Origin: Asaia bogorensis
Lineage (GTDB): Bacteria; Pseudomonadota; Alphaproteobacteria; Acetobacterales; Acetobacteraceae
NCBI GenBank assembly: GCA_945868845.1
Contig: CAMBMS010000003.1
Coordinates: 186,001 to 250,000 of the forward strand
Direction of reading: 5' to 3'
DNA: 64,000 nucleotides
The notes under the pieces are model-generated. The model was not told the origin of the DNA. It saw nothing but the letters and a program-made list of their open reading frames with translations, and made no database searches. The position numbers and the translations under genes were made by a program. Shown here piece after piece: positions 19,849-29,459 of this stretch. How positions within the stretch are numbered: position 1 is the stretch's first letter; the number at the start of each line of letters is the position of its first letter.

Positions 19849-20660
19849 ACTTCCTCCGGCAAGGCTGGCAGCGCCGTGCCCCCAAATAGATCGTCCCGCG
19901 CCGTACGCATCAGGATCGGACCAAATTCCGCATCCTGGCGCAGCCGCACTTGGCCGTCGCGCGCCATTTCCAGCCCCGCCAGCAACGTCGCCGCCAGCGC
20001 ACCGCGCCGTTCCAGCGGACTGTCCAGATAATCGGGTAAAAATTGCTCCAAACTCGCCCAATCCGGCAGGCTGCCCAGCAAGCTCCCCAGCCGTGCCAGC
20101 GCCTGCTTCACGCTCCATAGGCTGATCGGCCGGGGCTGATACTCCCCGTGCCGGCTTCCCCGGCGCAACGCCCCCAGGTAGGCCTGCACGAGCGAGCCCA
20201 GATCGACCACCAAGCGCGAGCGGTCAAATTCCAGAAAATCCTCCGGCGCGGCGCGACAAAACACATCCTGACCGAGCTGCGAACGCGTCCCCAGCCAGGC
20301 AGCTCCAGCGCGCATCGCCGCCAGTTCGGCCAGCCGCGTCGCCAGGATATCCGCCGCCGCCCCCGCTTCCTCCACGGCCAATTTGTCAGACGGAATCAGC
20401 AGCCGCGATTTCAGCCAGGTCAGCCACGCCGCCATCACCAGCCAGTCAGCAGCCAGTTCCAGCCGGATCCGCCGCGCCCCCTCAATCACCGCCAGATACT
20501 GTTGGACCAGCGAGAGGATAGAAATTTTAGTAAGATCCACCTTCTGCCCACGCGCCAGTTCCAGCAGCAGGTCCAGCGGCCCCTCGAACCCCTCCAACCG
20601 CAATTCCAAGCTGTCGGAATCCCTCCCCGACACGGGCTCAGAGGTCGAAATTTTTGTCAT
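19845..20660 (-). CDS. scpA: Segregation and condensation protein A (kleisin)
   Basis: A 271-aa protein beginning at the ATG at 20660. The conserved LEGFEGPLDLLLELARGQKVDLTKISI is near residues 20-47. The WLVMAAWLTWLKSRLLIP helix that contacts the SMC neck follows at about 72-90, and a C-terminal winged helix ends the protein. It bridges SMC heads and binds ScpB. It lies 11 bases downstream of the site-2 protease gene on the same strand. Confidence 0.95.
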   Translation of the reverse strand: MTKISTSEPVSGRDSDSLELRLEGFEGPLDLLLELARGQKVDLTKISILSLVQQYLAVIEGARRIRLELAADWLVMAAWLTWLKSRLLIPSDKLAVEEAGAAADILATRLAELAAMRAGAAWLGTRSQLGQDVFCRAAPEDFLEFDRSRLVVDLGSLVQAYLGALRRGSRHGEYQPRPISLWSVKQALARLGSLLGSLPDWASLEQFLPDYLDSPLERRGALAATLLAGLEMARDGQVRLRQDAEFGPILMRTARDDLFGGTALPALPEEV

Positions 20661-20671
20661 CGAGCGCTCCC

Positions 20672-21367
20672 TCAAACCCCGGCGAAGTAAAAAACCCAGC
20701 GTAACGCCCAAGGCAACACCGCCCCCAGCGCATCACGCAGCGGGTCGAAGCCGAAGCCCAATTCGCGGGCGACCAACGGCAACACGAACAGCCCTATCAG
20801 CACAATGGCAATCCCCGCCCCCTCCAGCCGCGCCCAGACGCGCGCCAGCGGCAAAGGCAGAACCCCCACCATCACCCGCCCACCATCCAGAGGCGGCAGC
20901 GGCAGCAGGTTGAACAGGCCGAGCACTAGGTTGAACAGGATGAAGCGCAGCAACAGCTCCTGCACCGTTAGTTCCACAGTCCCCTCCGGCTCGCCGAACG
21001 GATGCAGCGCCAGCGCTGCCAGCCAGGCGAGGACAAAATTCATTCCCGGCCCAGCCAGCGCCACCCACATTGTGCCCCGCCGCGGATTGGCAAAGGCCCA
21101 GGGATTGATTGGAACCGGTTTTGCCCAGCCGAACATGAATTCCACACGGCCAATGCTGATAAGTTGTGAAATCAGCAATATACTCGGTAATATTATAGTG
21201 CCGAAACGGTCGATATGGCGCAACGGATTGAGCGACAACCGCCCGGCCAACCGCGCCGTCGGATCGCCCAAAGCCAGCGCGGCATAGCCATGCGCGGCCT
21301 CATGCAAGGTAATCGCCAGCACGGCGGGAATCACCGCCAGAACCAGCTGGAACAGAAAATTACTCAT
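20672..21367 (-). CDS. Site-2 protease (M50) family zinc metalloprotease
   Basis: A 231-aa membrane protein starting at the ATG at 21367, overlapping the nagZ stop by four bases. The zinc motif HEAAH is in the first membrane segment (AITLHEAAHGYAALALGDPTA). The third zinc ligand is the Asp of LLPLPPLDGGRV. It lacks a PDZ domain, as do the small YwhC/SREBP-type S2P proteins found in this location. Its substrate is unknown. Confidence 0.92.
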   Translation of the reverse strand: MSNFLFQLVLAVIPAVLAITLHEAAHGYAALALGDPTARLAGRLSLNPLRHIDRFGTIILPSILLISQLISIGRVEFMFGWAKPVPINPWAFANPRRGTMWVALAGPGMNFVLAWLAALALHPFGEPEGTVELTVQELLLRFILFNLVLGLFNLLPLPPLDGGRVMVGVLPLPLARVWARLEGAGIAIVLIGLFVLPLVARELGFGFDPLRDALGAVLPWALRWVFYFAGV

Positions 21368-22356
21368 GCCAGCAGCCGGCCGCGTTCTGCCGCGAGCGCC
21401 GCCGGATCGAACGGACACATACACGCGCGAGCCATTTCTCGCGCCGCCGCGAACCGCGCGCCTGCCATTCCGGTCAGATCGCAGCAGGCCGACAGCACTT
21501 CCGCATTCGCCGACAGCACGCCACTGCAATAGAGCGCGATATCGCAACCCGCCCCCAGCGCCGCCAGCGCCCGCCCGGCCGGTGCACCGGAGAGCGCCTG
21601 CATAGCCAGATCGTCACTCACCAATACACCCCTGAACCCCATCCGGCTCCGCACGATGCCCCCGATCACCGAGGGCGAAAACGTCGCCGGCCGGATGGGG
21701 TCGAGGCTAGTATAGAGGATATGCGCACTCATCGCCCAGGGCAGCGAAGCATTGCGCGCAAACGGTGCAAAATCTGCCGCCAGATCAGCGTTCGCCACCA
21801 CCGGTAAATCCAGATGGCTGTCCACTTGGGCACGGCCATGTCCCGGCGCATGCTTCATAACCGGCTGTATCCCCGCGGCCAGCAGACCCCGCGCCATGGC
21901 CCAGCCCAGCCGGGCCACCGCATCCGGATCAGCTGCAAATGCCCGATCGCCTATCACGTCATGCGCACCCGACGCCCGCACATCCAAAACCGGCGCGCAT
22001 ACCACATCGAACCCGGCAAATCGGCAATCGAGCCCGATCAGCGCCCCGCTTAGCCAGGCGGCGCGCAACCCGGCGGCACGATCTACCGCGAACCGCGCCC
22101 CGATCGCGGCGGCAGACGGATGCGCGCGCCAATGCGGCGGACGCAGCCGCGCCACCCGTCCGCCTTCCTGATCCACCATAAGTACCGCTCCCACCGGCAG
22201 AACACGGCGCAAATCCGAAATCAGCGAGCGCAACTGCCCAAGGTCGGAGATATTCCGGGCAAAGAGAATCACACCGGCCGGGGGATGCGCGGCGAGCAGC
22301 CGTGCCTCGGCGGCACTCAGCGCCAGCCCGGCCACCCCGACGATCGCCGCCTTCAT
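21364..22356 (-). CDS. nagZ: Beta-N-acetylhexosaminidase NagZ
   Basis: A 330-aa family 3 glycoside hydrolase that removes GlcNAc from anhydromuropeptides during peptidoglycan recycling in the cytoplasm. The catalytic His loop is MKHAPGHGRAQVDSH and the nucleophile Asp is in VLVSDDLAMQAL. Substrate recognition is by VDQEGGRVARLRPP. No signal peptide is present. The ATG at 22356 (MKAAIVG) is preferred over one six codons upstream. Confidence 0.95.
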   Translation of the reverse strand: MKAAIVGVAGLALSAAEARLLAAHPPAGVILFARNISDLGQLRSLISDLRRVLPVGAVLMVDQEGGRVARLRPPHWRAHPSAAAIGARFAVDRAAGLRAAWLSGALIGLDCRFAGFDVVCAPVLDVRASGAHDVIGDRAFAADPDAVARLGWAMARGLLAAGIQPVMKHAPGHGRAQVDSHLDLPVVANADLAADFAPFARNASLPWAMSAHILYTSLDPIRPATFSPSVIGGIVRSRMGFRGVLVSDDLAMQALSGAPAGRALAALGAGCDIALYCSGVLSANAEVLSACCDLTGMAGARFAAAREMARACMCPFDPAALAAERGRLLA

Positions 22357-22379
22357 CGGACCTCGCAATGGCAAGGAAT

Positions 22380-23186
22380 TCAGAACACCGCCACGGCGCA
22401 GGACACACCCTTCGACTTCACCTTGGCACAGAACGCGTCGGCCTCGGTCTGATCACTGAATCCGCCGGTACGCAGCCGCCAGATCGATCGGCCCTCACGC
22501 TCCGCCTTCATCACCACTGGCTGCCGCCCGCCCAGCACCTCCGGCATGCGCTTCGCCAGCCGCTGCCACTCGGCCTTCGCCGCCTGTTCGGACCCGAGCG
22601 CCGCCAGTTGCGCCTGCGCCTGCCTCTTGCCCAACGGCAAGGCTTGCGGGGACGGCGCTGAATTTTCCGACGCGACAGCAGTCAGCGGCGCAACAACAGG
22701 GACGCGGTCATGGGGCAACGCGCTCGCCGGCGCTATAACCGGCGTAGGCATGGGCGCGGTCATGGACGCGACCATTGGCGCGGGCACGGACGGCGGCGTC
22801 ACGGCAGCCAGAGCCGCGCGCTGTTGCGCCCGCAGCCGCTGCAACGCCGGGTCTTCCGGCAGCGGCGCCAATGTCCCGGTGCGCGCGCTGGCATCGGTGG
22901 AAAGAATATCGTCGTCCTGGCCCTGCACCCGCATCCCACCAGGATTATCGGGCCGCACCCGCAGCGGCCCTCGCCCCGCCTCGATCACTGGCGCCGCCCC
23001 GGAGCGATAGCTGTTCAGGGTCGCGAAAATACTTAGCCCCAGCACCACCAGGCTGGTCATGAAGCCTCCGATCAGCAGTATCCGACGCGCGCTGAAATCC
23101 CACCGCCCGCCGCGCCCGCCACGCATCCGATACGTGGTCCCCAACCCCTTATACCGCGAGCCGCCGTACTGCATCGGTAATAACAT
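22380..23186 (-). CDS. SPOR domain-containing membrane protein
   Basis: A 268-aa protein with a short cytoplasmic N-terminus and one membrane helix near residues 34-55. A long Pro/Ala-rich linker follows, and a C-terminal SPOR domain of about 75 residues ends AFCAKVKSKGVSCAVAVF. SPOR domains bind denuded glycan strands at the septum. It is the standard neighbour of argS and nagZ in alphaproteobacteria and may be a divisome accessory factor. Confidence 0.88.
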   Translation of the reverse strand: MLLPMQYGGSRYKGLGTTYRMRGGRGGRWDFSARRILLIGGFMTSLVVLGLSIFATLNSYRSGAAPVIEAGRGPLRVRPDNPGGMRVQGQDDDILSTDASARTGTLAPLPEDPALQRLRAQQRAALAAVTPPSVPAPMVASMTAPMPTPVIAPASALPHDRVPVVAPLTAVASENSAPSPQALPLGKRQAQAQLAALGSEQAAKAEWQRLAKRMPEVLGGRQPVVMKAEREGRSIWRLRTGGFSDQTEADAFCAKVKSKGVSCAVAVF

Positions 23187-23225
23187 CCTTTGGCGCCCCT
23201 TTTGGGCCCCGACGTCGTCTAAATT

Positions 23226-25160
23226 CTAGCGCATTTCCTCAACCGGCCGGACACCCATCACCCGCAAACCGGAGCGGATTACTATCGCCGTCGCCGCCAC
23301 CAGAGCGAGCCGCGCTTTTGTGCCGACGGGATCACCTTCCTGCAAGAACCGCAGGCTGGCCTCGTCACGCCCCCGATTCCACAGCGCATGGAAATCGCCC
23401 GCCAAGTCATACAAGGCAAAGGCGATTCGGTGCGGCTCACGCGCCTGCGCGGCAGCTTCAACAATCCGTGGCCAGCCGGCAAGACGACGGATCAGGGCCA
23501 GTTCCTCCACCGCCGCCAAGGGTGAAAGCTCTATCTGGGCCAGCGCATCCTCCGTCACCACATTCGTGCCGAGGGCTTCGGCGGCCGCACGCAGCACCGA
23601 CCGGCAGCGCGCATGCGCATATTGCACATAAAACACCGGGTTTTCCCGGCTTTGCAGCAGCACCTGGTCCAGATCGAATTCCATCTGAGCGTCAGATTTG
23701 CGCATCAACATGGTAAAGCGCACCGCATCCGGCCCCACCTCCTCGATCAGATCGCTCAACGAGATATAGGTCCCGGCGCGCTTGGACATCCGCACCGGCT
23801 GGCCGTCACGCATGATATGCACGATCTGGCATAGCACCACATCCAGTGTCGCGATGTTGCCAGAAATCGCCTTCACAGCCGCCTGCATGCGCTTCACATA
23901 GCCGCCATGATCGGCGCCCCAGACATCGATCATCTTCGTATAGCCGCGCGCGATTTTATTGGCATGATACGCGATGTCATTGGCAAAATAAGTGTTCGCC
24001 CCGTCTGATTTTCGCAATGGCCGGTCCACATCGTCGCCAAACTCCGTGGAACGGAACAGCGTTTGCTCGCGCGGCTCCCAATCGTCGAGGATTTTACCCT
24101 TTGGCGGCTCCAGCACGCCTTTATATATCAGACCATCTTCCTCCAGCTTCGCGATGGCACTGTCCACCGCTCCGGACGCCACCATCGCGCGCTCACTGGT
24201 AAAAACATCCAGATCCACCCCCAAAAGATGCAGATCGGCGCGCACCCCCCCCATCATCGCCGCGACGGTAAAGGAGCGCACCGTTTCCTGCCAAATATCT
24301 AGTGCGGCGATAATCGGATTTTCGTCTTTATCATAATCGGCTAACGCGCCAGCATGTTCCACAGCCAGTTGTGCGCCGACATCGACCAAATATTCACCGC
24401 GATATTGTAGCCCGCCCGGCACTTTTTCAGAAAATTCTTCTTCCGTAATTTTCGTACCCAAAGACTGTAAATAGCGAAAATACGCCGTCCAGGTGAGTGC
24501 GGTGATCTGTGCACCGGCATCGTTGATATAATACTCCTTCGTCACATCATACCCGGTTTTAATTAAAAGATTAGCCAGCGCATCACCTACCACCGCGCCT
24601 CGGCAATGGCCAATATGCATCGGTCCGGTCGGATTGGCCGAAACATATTCGACATTTATTTTTTCGCCCGCACCCATAGTGCTGTCACCAAAATTTTCCC
24701 CAGAAACAAGAATTTTTGGCAACACGGCGCGCCAGGTATCCGAGTGCAAGCGTAAATTCACGAAGCCGGGGCCGGCGACGGATGCATCTGCAATAATACA
24801 AGCTGCATCGGTGGCGTCTGGTATCGAAATTCTATCCACCATAATTTTTTTAAAAATTTTTGATTCTAATTTTTGTACTCCACCAAATTCATTACCAATG
24901 CCGTAATCAGAAACAGAAATCTTTCTCATATCCCCGGAAACAGTAAGCAGCTCCGCCAGCGCCGCCGCCAGTTCCGCAGGCTTCCGGCGTGCAATCTTCG
25001 CCACCACCAGAGCGGCGTTGGTCGCCATGTCACCATGCGCAGCCTCGCGCGAAGGCGTCACTTCCACGCGCGCGGCCACGTCATCCGCCAGATCCGGCAC
25101 GATCGCGCGCAACGCCGTGATCACCTGCAACCGAATTTGCGCAAAAATATCCAAACTCAT
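23226..25160 (-). CDS. argS: Arginyl-tRNA synthetase with an extra N-terminal segment
   Basis: A 644-aa class I synthetase. The HIGH motif is in NPTGPMHIGHCRG and the KMSKS-equivalent is RMSKRAG. The anticodon-binding DALR domain is at the C-terminus. The N-terminal tRNA-binding domain contains about 48 residues at positions 75-122 (24795-24938) that interrupt the usual run from the helix ending AELLTV to ASVAGPGFVNLRL. That piece is lysine- and isoleucine-rich and markedly A+T-rich at DNA level. The enzyme otherwise looks intact and should be functional. It precedes dgt in reverse order with a 12-base gap. Confidence 0.95.
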   Translation of the reverse strand: MSLDIFAQIRLQVITALRAIVPDLADDVAARVEVTPSREAAHGDMATNAALVVAKIARRKPAELAAALAELLTVSGDMRKISVSDYGIGNEFGGVQKLESKIFKKIMVDRISIPDATDAACIIADASVAGPGFVNLRLHSDTWRAVLPKILVSGENFGDSTMGAGEKINVEYVSANPTGPMHIGHCRGAVVGDALANLLIKTGYDVTKEYYINDAGAQITALTWTAYFRYLQSLGTKITEEEFSEKVPGGLQYRGEYLVDVGAQLAVEHAGALADYDKDENPIIAALDIWQETVRSFTVAAMMGGVRADLHLLGVDLDVFTSERAMVASGAVDSAIAKLEEDGLIYKGVLEPPKGKILDDWEPREQTLFRSTEFGDDVDRPLRKSDGANTYFANDIAYHANKIARGYTKMIDVWGADHGGYVKRMQAAVKAISGNIATLDVVLCQIVHIMRDGQPVRMSKRAGTYISLSDLIEEVGPDAVRFTMLMRKSDAQMEFDLDQVLLQSRENPVFYVQYAHARCRSVLRAAAEALGTNVVTEDALAQIELSPLAAVEELALIRRLAGWPRIVEAAAQAREPHRIAFALYDLAGDFHALWNRGRDEASLRFLQEGDPVGTKARLALVAATAIVIRSGLRVMGVRPVEEMR

Positions 25161-25172
25161 AGAAATCTACTT

Positions 25173-26321
25173 TCAGCCATTCGCGGAAATATCGGTCAGC
25201 CGACGATGCTCATCCATCGCGTATCGATCCGTCATGCCGGCAATATAGTCGCACACGATAGCGGCCGCCTTCGCCGTGCCAGCCTCCCCTGCCCGCACCC
25301 GCCAATCATCGGGCAATAACGCCGGATCGGCATGTAGAAGGCAGAACAGCTCTGCCGTCAGTTTGCGCGCCTTCGTCGTCATACGATTGACCCGCCAATG
25401 GCGATACATGCGCGCCATGAGAAAATCCTTAATCACCCGGTTGGCCTCCACCATCATCGGGCTGAACCCCACCACCGGAGATTTCGCGCGACGCACCGCA
25501 TCCGCATCCTTCGGCCCCATTTTTGCCAATCGCGTCCGTGTCTCCGAGATAAGGTCATTCACCATCGCGTTGATCACTCGCCTTATCGTCTCATGGCGCA
25601 GCCGCGACGGCGGCACATCCAGGCTGGCCCGCCGCGCCTGCGCCAATGCCGCCCCCACGATCGGAAGATGAGAAATATCCTCCGGCCCGAACAGCCGCGC
25701 TCGCATTCCGTCATCCAGATCGTGGCCGTTATAGGCGATATCGTCAGCCATCGCCGCGAGCTGCGCCTCCGCCCCCGCATGCGAACCCAGATTCAATTTA
25801 TGTCTCTGATCGTACTCGGCAATATAGGGAGGCGGGCGGTTGAGCGGGCCATTATGCTTGGCCAGGCCCTCCAGGCTTTCCCAGGTCAGGTTCAGCCCAT
25901 CAAACGCCGCATAACGGGCCTCCAGCAAGGTCACCACGCGCAAGGACTGCGCGTTATGATCGAACCCGCCAAACGGCTTCATCGCCGCGTTCAGTGCCTC
26001 CTCCCCCGCATGTCCGAACGGCGGATGGCCGAGGTCATGCGCCAGCGCCAACGCCTCCGCAAGATCCTCATCCAACCCCAGTTGCCGGGCGATGGAACGG
26101 GCGATCTGCGCCACCTCCAGGCTGTGGGTCAGCCTTGTACGATAGAAATCGCCCTCATGGTTCACGAAAACCTGGGTCTTGTATTGCAATTTCCGAAACG
26201 CCGAGGAATGCACGATCCGGTCGCGATCCCGCTGATAGGGGGAGCGCGTCTCGCTCTCCGGCTCCGGATGGAAGCGGCCACGGCTGGTCGCGGCCTGCAC
26301 AGCGTAAGGAGAATATCCCAT
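25173..26321 (-). CDS. dgt: dGTPase-like HD-domain triphosphohydrolase
   Basis: A 382-aa protein of the type 2 dGTPase-like group. It starts SRGRFHPEPESETRSPYQRDRDRIVHSSAFRKLQYKTQVF, the family opening. The HD-type metal ligands are in RTRLTHSLEVAQIAR and AHDLGHPPFGHAGE. These enzymes hydrolyse dNTPs to nucleoside plus tripolyphosphate. It is directly upstream of argS and diverges from erpA, which starts 93 bases away on the other strand. Confidence 0.93.
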   Translation of the reverse strand: MGYSPYAVQAATSRGRFHPEPESETRSPYQRDRDRIVHSSAFRKLQYKTQVFVNHEGDFYRTRLTHSLEVAQIARSIARQLGLDEDLAEALALAHDLGHPPFGHAGEEALNAAMKPFGGFDHNAQSLRVVTLLEARYAAFDGLNLTWESLEGLAKHNGPLNRPPPYIAEYDQRHKLNLGSHAGAEAQLAAMADDIAYNGHDLDDGMRARLFGPEDISHLPIVGAALAQARRASLDVPPSRLRHETIRRVINAMVNDLISETRTRLAKMGPKDADAVRRAKSPVVGFSPMMVEANRVIKDFLMARMYRHWRVNRMTTKARKLTAELFCLLHADPALLPDDWRVRAGEAGTAKAAAIVCDYIAGMTDRYAMDEHRRLTDISANG

Positions 26322-26414
26322 AAAGGCGGCTTACACCGCCCCGGAACCCGCTTCAATGCGGGCACCGCGAAACCAGCCCTTCAATTCAGGCCCTCGACGC
26401 GCTATGTTCTGCCC

Positions 26415-26753
26415 ATGAGCGAATCAGCAAAATTTGACCTGACCGATCGCGCTGCCCGGCGCATAGCGGAAATCACCGCCAATGTCGGCCCCGAAAAGGC
26501 CATGCGCGTCGCCGTACTGGCCGGCGGTTGCTCGGGCTTCCAGTATAAATTCGAAATGCCGGCCGAGGCCGCCCCGGACGATACGATCATCGAGCGCGGT
26601 GCCGCGAAAGTGCTGGTGGACCCCGTCAGCCTCGATCTGCTCGCCGGCTCGGAACTGGACTACACGGACGAGCTGATGGGCAGCCATTTCGCCGTGCGCA
26701 ACCCGAACGCCACGTCCGCCTGTGGCTGCGGCACCTCGTTCTCCGTGGACTGA
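26415..26753 (+). CDS. erpA: A-type iron-sulfur cluster insertion protein ErpA
   Basis: A 112-aa A-type carrier starting at the ATG at 26415. The three cluster cysteines are Cys39 in AGGCSGFQY and Cys103/Cys105 in SACGCGTSF. It passes [4Fe-4S] or [2Fe-2S] clusters to target enzymes. Its position back to back with dgt and just before xthA is the usual alphaproteobacterial place for erpA. IscA or SufA would look similar, so the symbol rests partly on context. Confidence 0.9.
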   Translation: MSESAKFDLTDRAARRIAEITANVGPEKAMRVAVLAGGCSGFQYKFEMPAEAAPDDTIIERGAAKVLVDPVSLDLLAGSELDYTDELMGSHFAVRNPNATSACGCGTSFSVD

Positions 26754-26873
26754 CCCTTTGATCCAATCCGCCACCGGCCCGCCTCTCCATCCAGCCGCCC
26801 AGCGAAAGTTTACTACCGTAGGTGGCCCGATGGGGAGAAAGGCCGGGGACTGGCTTCCTGGCGAACCACACAC

Positions 26874-27659
26874 GTGAAGATTGCCTCCTGGAACGTCAAT
26901 TCGATCCGCCAGCGGGAAAGCCATGTTCTCTCGTGGCTGGAACGCGTCCAGCCGGACGTCTTGTTCCTGCAAGAAATAAAATGCACGACGGAACAGTTCC
27001 CCGCCCTTGCCTTCACCGGCCTCGGCTACCGGGTGGAAGCACATGGCCAGAAAGCCTATAATGGCGTCGCCGTCCTTTCCCGCGTCCCGTTTACCACCAC
27101 CCATCGCGCCCTTCCTGGCCTACCAGAGGACGACGACCAGGCCCGCTATATCGAAATCGAGATCGATGGCCCCCAGGGCGGAATCACCATGATCGGAATC
27201 TATCTGCCAAACGGTAATTCCGGCGAGGAGGCCGGCTACACCTATAAACTCGAATGGATGGACCGCCTCGCCGAACGAGCGCAGGAATTACTGGATGACA
27301 ACCGCGAACTGATTATCACTGGCGATTTCAATGTTTGCCCGGAAGTCCAAGACCTCGCCCCCGGCGCGCTCGGCCCCACCGACGCCTTGGTGCGCCCGGA
27401 AACTCGCGCCCGCTATCGCCGTCTGCTCTGGCTCGGCCTGACAGATGCCATCCGCGCGCTATACCCTACCGACCCAGTCTGGACCTTCTATGATTATCAA
27501 GCCGCGGCGTTCGAGCGCAATGCCGGCCTGCGCATCGACCACGCCCTGCTTTCGCCCACCGTGGCGGAACGGCTGATCTCCGCCATGCCCGACAAGGCGG
27601 AACGGGCAAAGACGCGACCATCCGACCATGTGCCGCTGCTGGTGGAGATCGACAGATGA
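26874..27659 (+). CDS. xthA: Exodeoxyribonuclease III (AP endonuclease)
   Basis: A 261-aa EEP-superfamily nuclease with a GTG start at 26874. Motifs run in order: KIASWNVNSIR, LFLQEIKC (metal Glu), GITMIGIYLPNG, LIITGDFNVCP (catalytic Asp/Asn) and RPSDHVPLLVEID (catalytic His). It cuts at abasic sites and removes 3'-blocking groups in base-excision repair. The stop overlaps the next gene's ATG by four bases. Confidence 0.95.
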   Translation: MKIASWNVNSIRQRESHVLSWLERVQPDVLFLQEIKCTTEQFPALAFTGLGYRVEAHGQKAYNGVAVLSRVPFTTTHRALPGLPEDDDQARYIEIEIDGPQGGITMIGIYLPNGNSGEEAGYTYKLEWMDRLAERAQELLDDNRELIITGDFNVCPEVQDLAPGALGPTDALVRPETRARYRRLLWLGLTDAIRALYPTDPVWTFYDYQAAAFERNAGLRIDHALLSPTVAERLISAMPDKAERAKTRPSDHVPLLVEIDR

Positions 27660-27991
27660 GCGAACATGACACTCCGGAAGCAACGGCGCTGGAACGCACG
27701 GCAGAATGGCGAATGCGCCTGACCGATGCCGACGCCGCCGATACCGCGAGCCTCGCCGCGGCGCGCCACTTACAGAAACTTGCCCGCGAATTGCGCGCCA
27801 TGCCCGACAATGCAGAGTTGGAGCAATATCGCTGCCTGTGCCATTGGCTCAGCTCATCGGACGGCATAACCGACCTGGCGCAGGCCACGCATCGCTACAA
27901 CACCACCATCGGCTTTGGCGAATGGCCGGAAACCGCGCTCGATTATATGCGCGTACTAAACCGCTTCGCACACCAGCTGATCGACGGATAG
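27656..27991 (+). CDS. Conserved hypothetical protein coupled to xthA
   Basis: An acidic, mostly helical 111-aa protein without a signal peptide, membrane segment or recognised domain. It contains two adjacent cysteines spaced C-x-C (RCLCHW) and a GFGEWPETALDYMRVLNRF C-terminus. It starts inside the xthA stop (ATGA), so the two are translated together. It may be a small partner of DNA repair, but nothing in the sequence proves a function. Confidence 0.7.
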   Translation: MSEHDTPEATALERTAEWRMRLTDADAADTASLAAARHLQKLARELRAMPDNAELEQYRCLCHWLSSSDGITDLAQATHRYNTTIGFGEWPETALDYMRVLNRFAHQLIDG

Positions 27992-28028
27992 CCCGGCCGG
28001 CATTCGCATCCGGCGCCAACCATCGTCC

Positions 28029-28733
28029 CTACCGGCCATCCGTATCCAGCGCATAGCCCGCCTCGCGCACTGTCCGCACCATATCCGCCTCGCCGGCGCC
28101 GTTCAGGGCGGTGCGCAGGCGGCGGACATGGACATCCACGGTGCGCAGCTCGACATGGATATCGTGCCCCCAGACGCCGTTCAGCAACGCCTCGCGCGAA
28201 AACACCCTGCGCGGGTTGCGCAGGAAGAATTCCAATAGCCGGAACTCCGTCGGTCCCAGCCGAACCTGGCGTTCGCCGCGCCGCACCCGATGCGTCGCAA
28301 GGTCCATGACCACGTCACCGAAGCGAAGCTCGCCTTCTTCCGGCACCCCCCCGGACCGGCGCAACAACGCCTGCACGCGCGCCAGCAGCGCGTCAATACC
28401 GAAGGGCTTGCTTATATAGTCATCCGCGCCCGTGTTCAGCCCGCGCACCGCGTCCAACTCATCGGCGCGCGCGGTCACCATGATGATGGGAAGTTCGCGC
28501 GTCTCCGCCCGCCGGCGCAACTGCCGGCAGACTTCGATGCCGGAAACCCCCGGCAGCATCCAGTCCAACAATACAAGGTCCGGCTTTCTCTCCTTGATGC
28601 GGGCCAGCGCCTCCAGGCCGTCGCCGGCCTCTTCCACCTGATAGCCGCACTTTTCGAGGTTGTAGCGAAGCATGGTCAGCAGCGCAGCCTCATCCTCGAC
28701 GACCAGTATTCGTCTCGCCATCGTCTTCATCAC
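28029..28733 (-). CDS. phoB: Phosphate regulon response regulator PhoB
   Basis: A 234-aa OmpR-type regulator. The receiver has VVEDEAALL for the acidic pocket, the phosphoacceptor Asp in LVLLDWMLPG and Lys in DYISKPFG. The C-terminal winged helix ends VHVRRLRTALNGAGEADMVRTVREAGYAL. It activates Pho genes when phosphorylated by PhoR. Starts at 28733 (GTG), 28730 (ATG) and 28721 (ATG, MARRILVVED) are all possible. It follows phoU by six bases, in the common phoU-phoB order. Confidence 0.95.
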   Translation of the reverse strand: MMKTMARRILVVEDEAALLTMLRYNLEKCGYQVEEAGDGLEALARIKERKPDLVLLDWMLPGVSGIEVCRQLRRRAETRELPIIMVTARADELDAVRGLNTGADDYISKPFGIDALLARVQALLRRSGGVPEEGELRFGDVVMDLATHRVRRGERQVRLGPTEFRLLEFFLRNPRRVFSREALLNGVWGHDIHVELRTVDVHVRRLRTALNGAGEADMVRTVREAGYALDTDGR

Positions 28734-28739
28734 GTTTGC

Positions 28740-29459
28740 TCACTGCTTCGGCTGCACGACGGTATAGGCGGTATTCTCGCCCTTAGGTCGGGTTTCGCCA
28801 ATCACATCGCCTAGCACCGCATAGTGCAGGACTTCCGCGATATTTGTCGCCTTGTCGCCGATCCGCTCGAGATTTTTCGCTATGAACAACAGATGTGTGC
28901 ACGCGGAAATATTGCGCGGCTCTTCCATCATATAGGTCAGCAACTCACGAAAAATTCCGTTATAGAGATCGTCTATCACCTGATCGCCGCGCCAAACCTG
29001 GATCACCGCCTGGATATCCTGCGTGCCGATCGCGGTCACGATCGTCTGCATGATGCGCTGCACCTCATGCGACAAATTGGCAAACCCCGCCAAACTGATC
29101 GGCGGATCCAACTGCGCCAGCATGGTCGCGCGCTTGGCGATATTGGTCGCGTAATCGCCGGCGCGCTCCAGGATGACGGAAATCTTCAACGCGCCCACGA
29201 TATGGCGCAAATCATCCGCCATCGGCTGGCGCAATGCCAGCAAGCGGATGACGAAACTCTCGATCTCCCGCTCCAGCGCGTCAACACGCTTATCTGTCTC
29301 CAGCACGGCGTCGACATGCGTCGTATCGCGCCGTATGATCGCTTCGGTCGCCAATGCGATCTGGCTTTCTACCAGCCCGCCCATCTCGATCAGCATCTCG
29401 CGCAGTTTGGTCAGATCCTGATCGAATTTTTTGATGAGATGTCCGCCGCTGCCGCTCAT
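28740..29459 (-). CDS. phoU: Phosphate signalling protein PhoU
   Basis: A 239-aa all-helical protein with two PhoU repeats. It contains the metal-binding E/DxxxD-type stretches VILERAGDYATNIAKRA and KNLERIGDKATNIAEVLHY. PhoU restrains PhoR when phosphate is plentiful and modulates PstSCAB. It lies directly before phoB. In many alphaproteobacteria pstB precedes it, but here pstB is about 10 kb away. Confidence 0.96.
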   Translation of the reverse strand: MSGSGGHLIKKFDQDLTKLREMLIEMGGLVESQIALATEAIIRRDTTHVDAVLETDKRVDALEREIESFVIRLLALRQPMADDLRHIVGALKISVILERAGDYATNIAKRATMLAQLDPPISLAGFANLSHEVQRIMQTIVTAIGTQDIQAVIQVWRGDQVIDDLYNGIFRELLTYMMEEPRNISACTHLLFIAKNLERIGDKATNIAEVLHYAVLGDVIGETRPKGENTAYTVVQPKQ

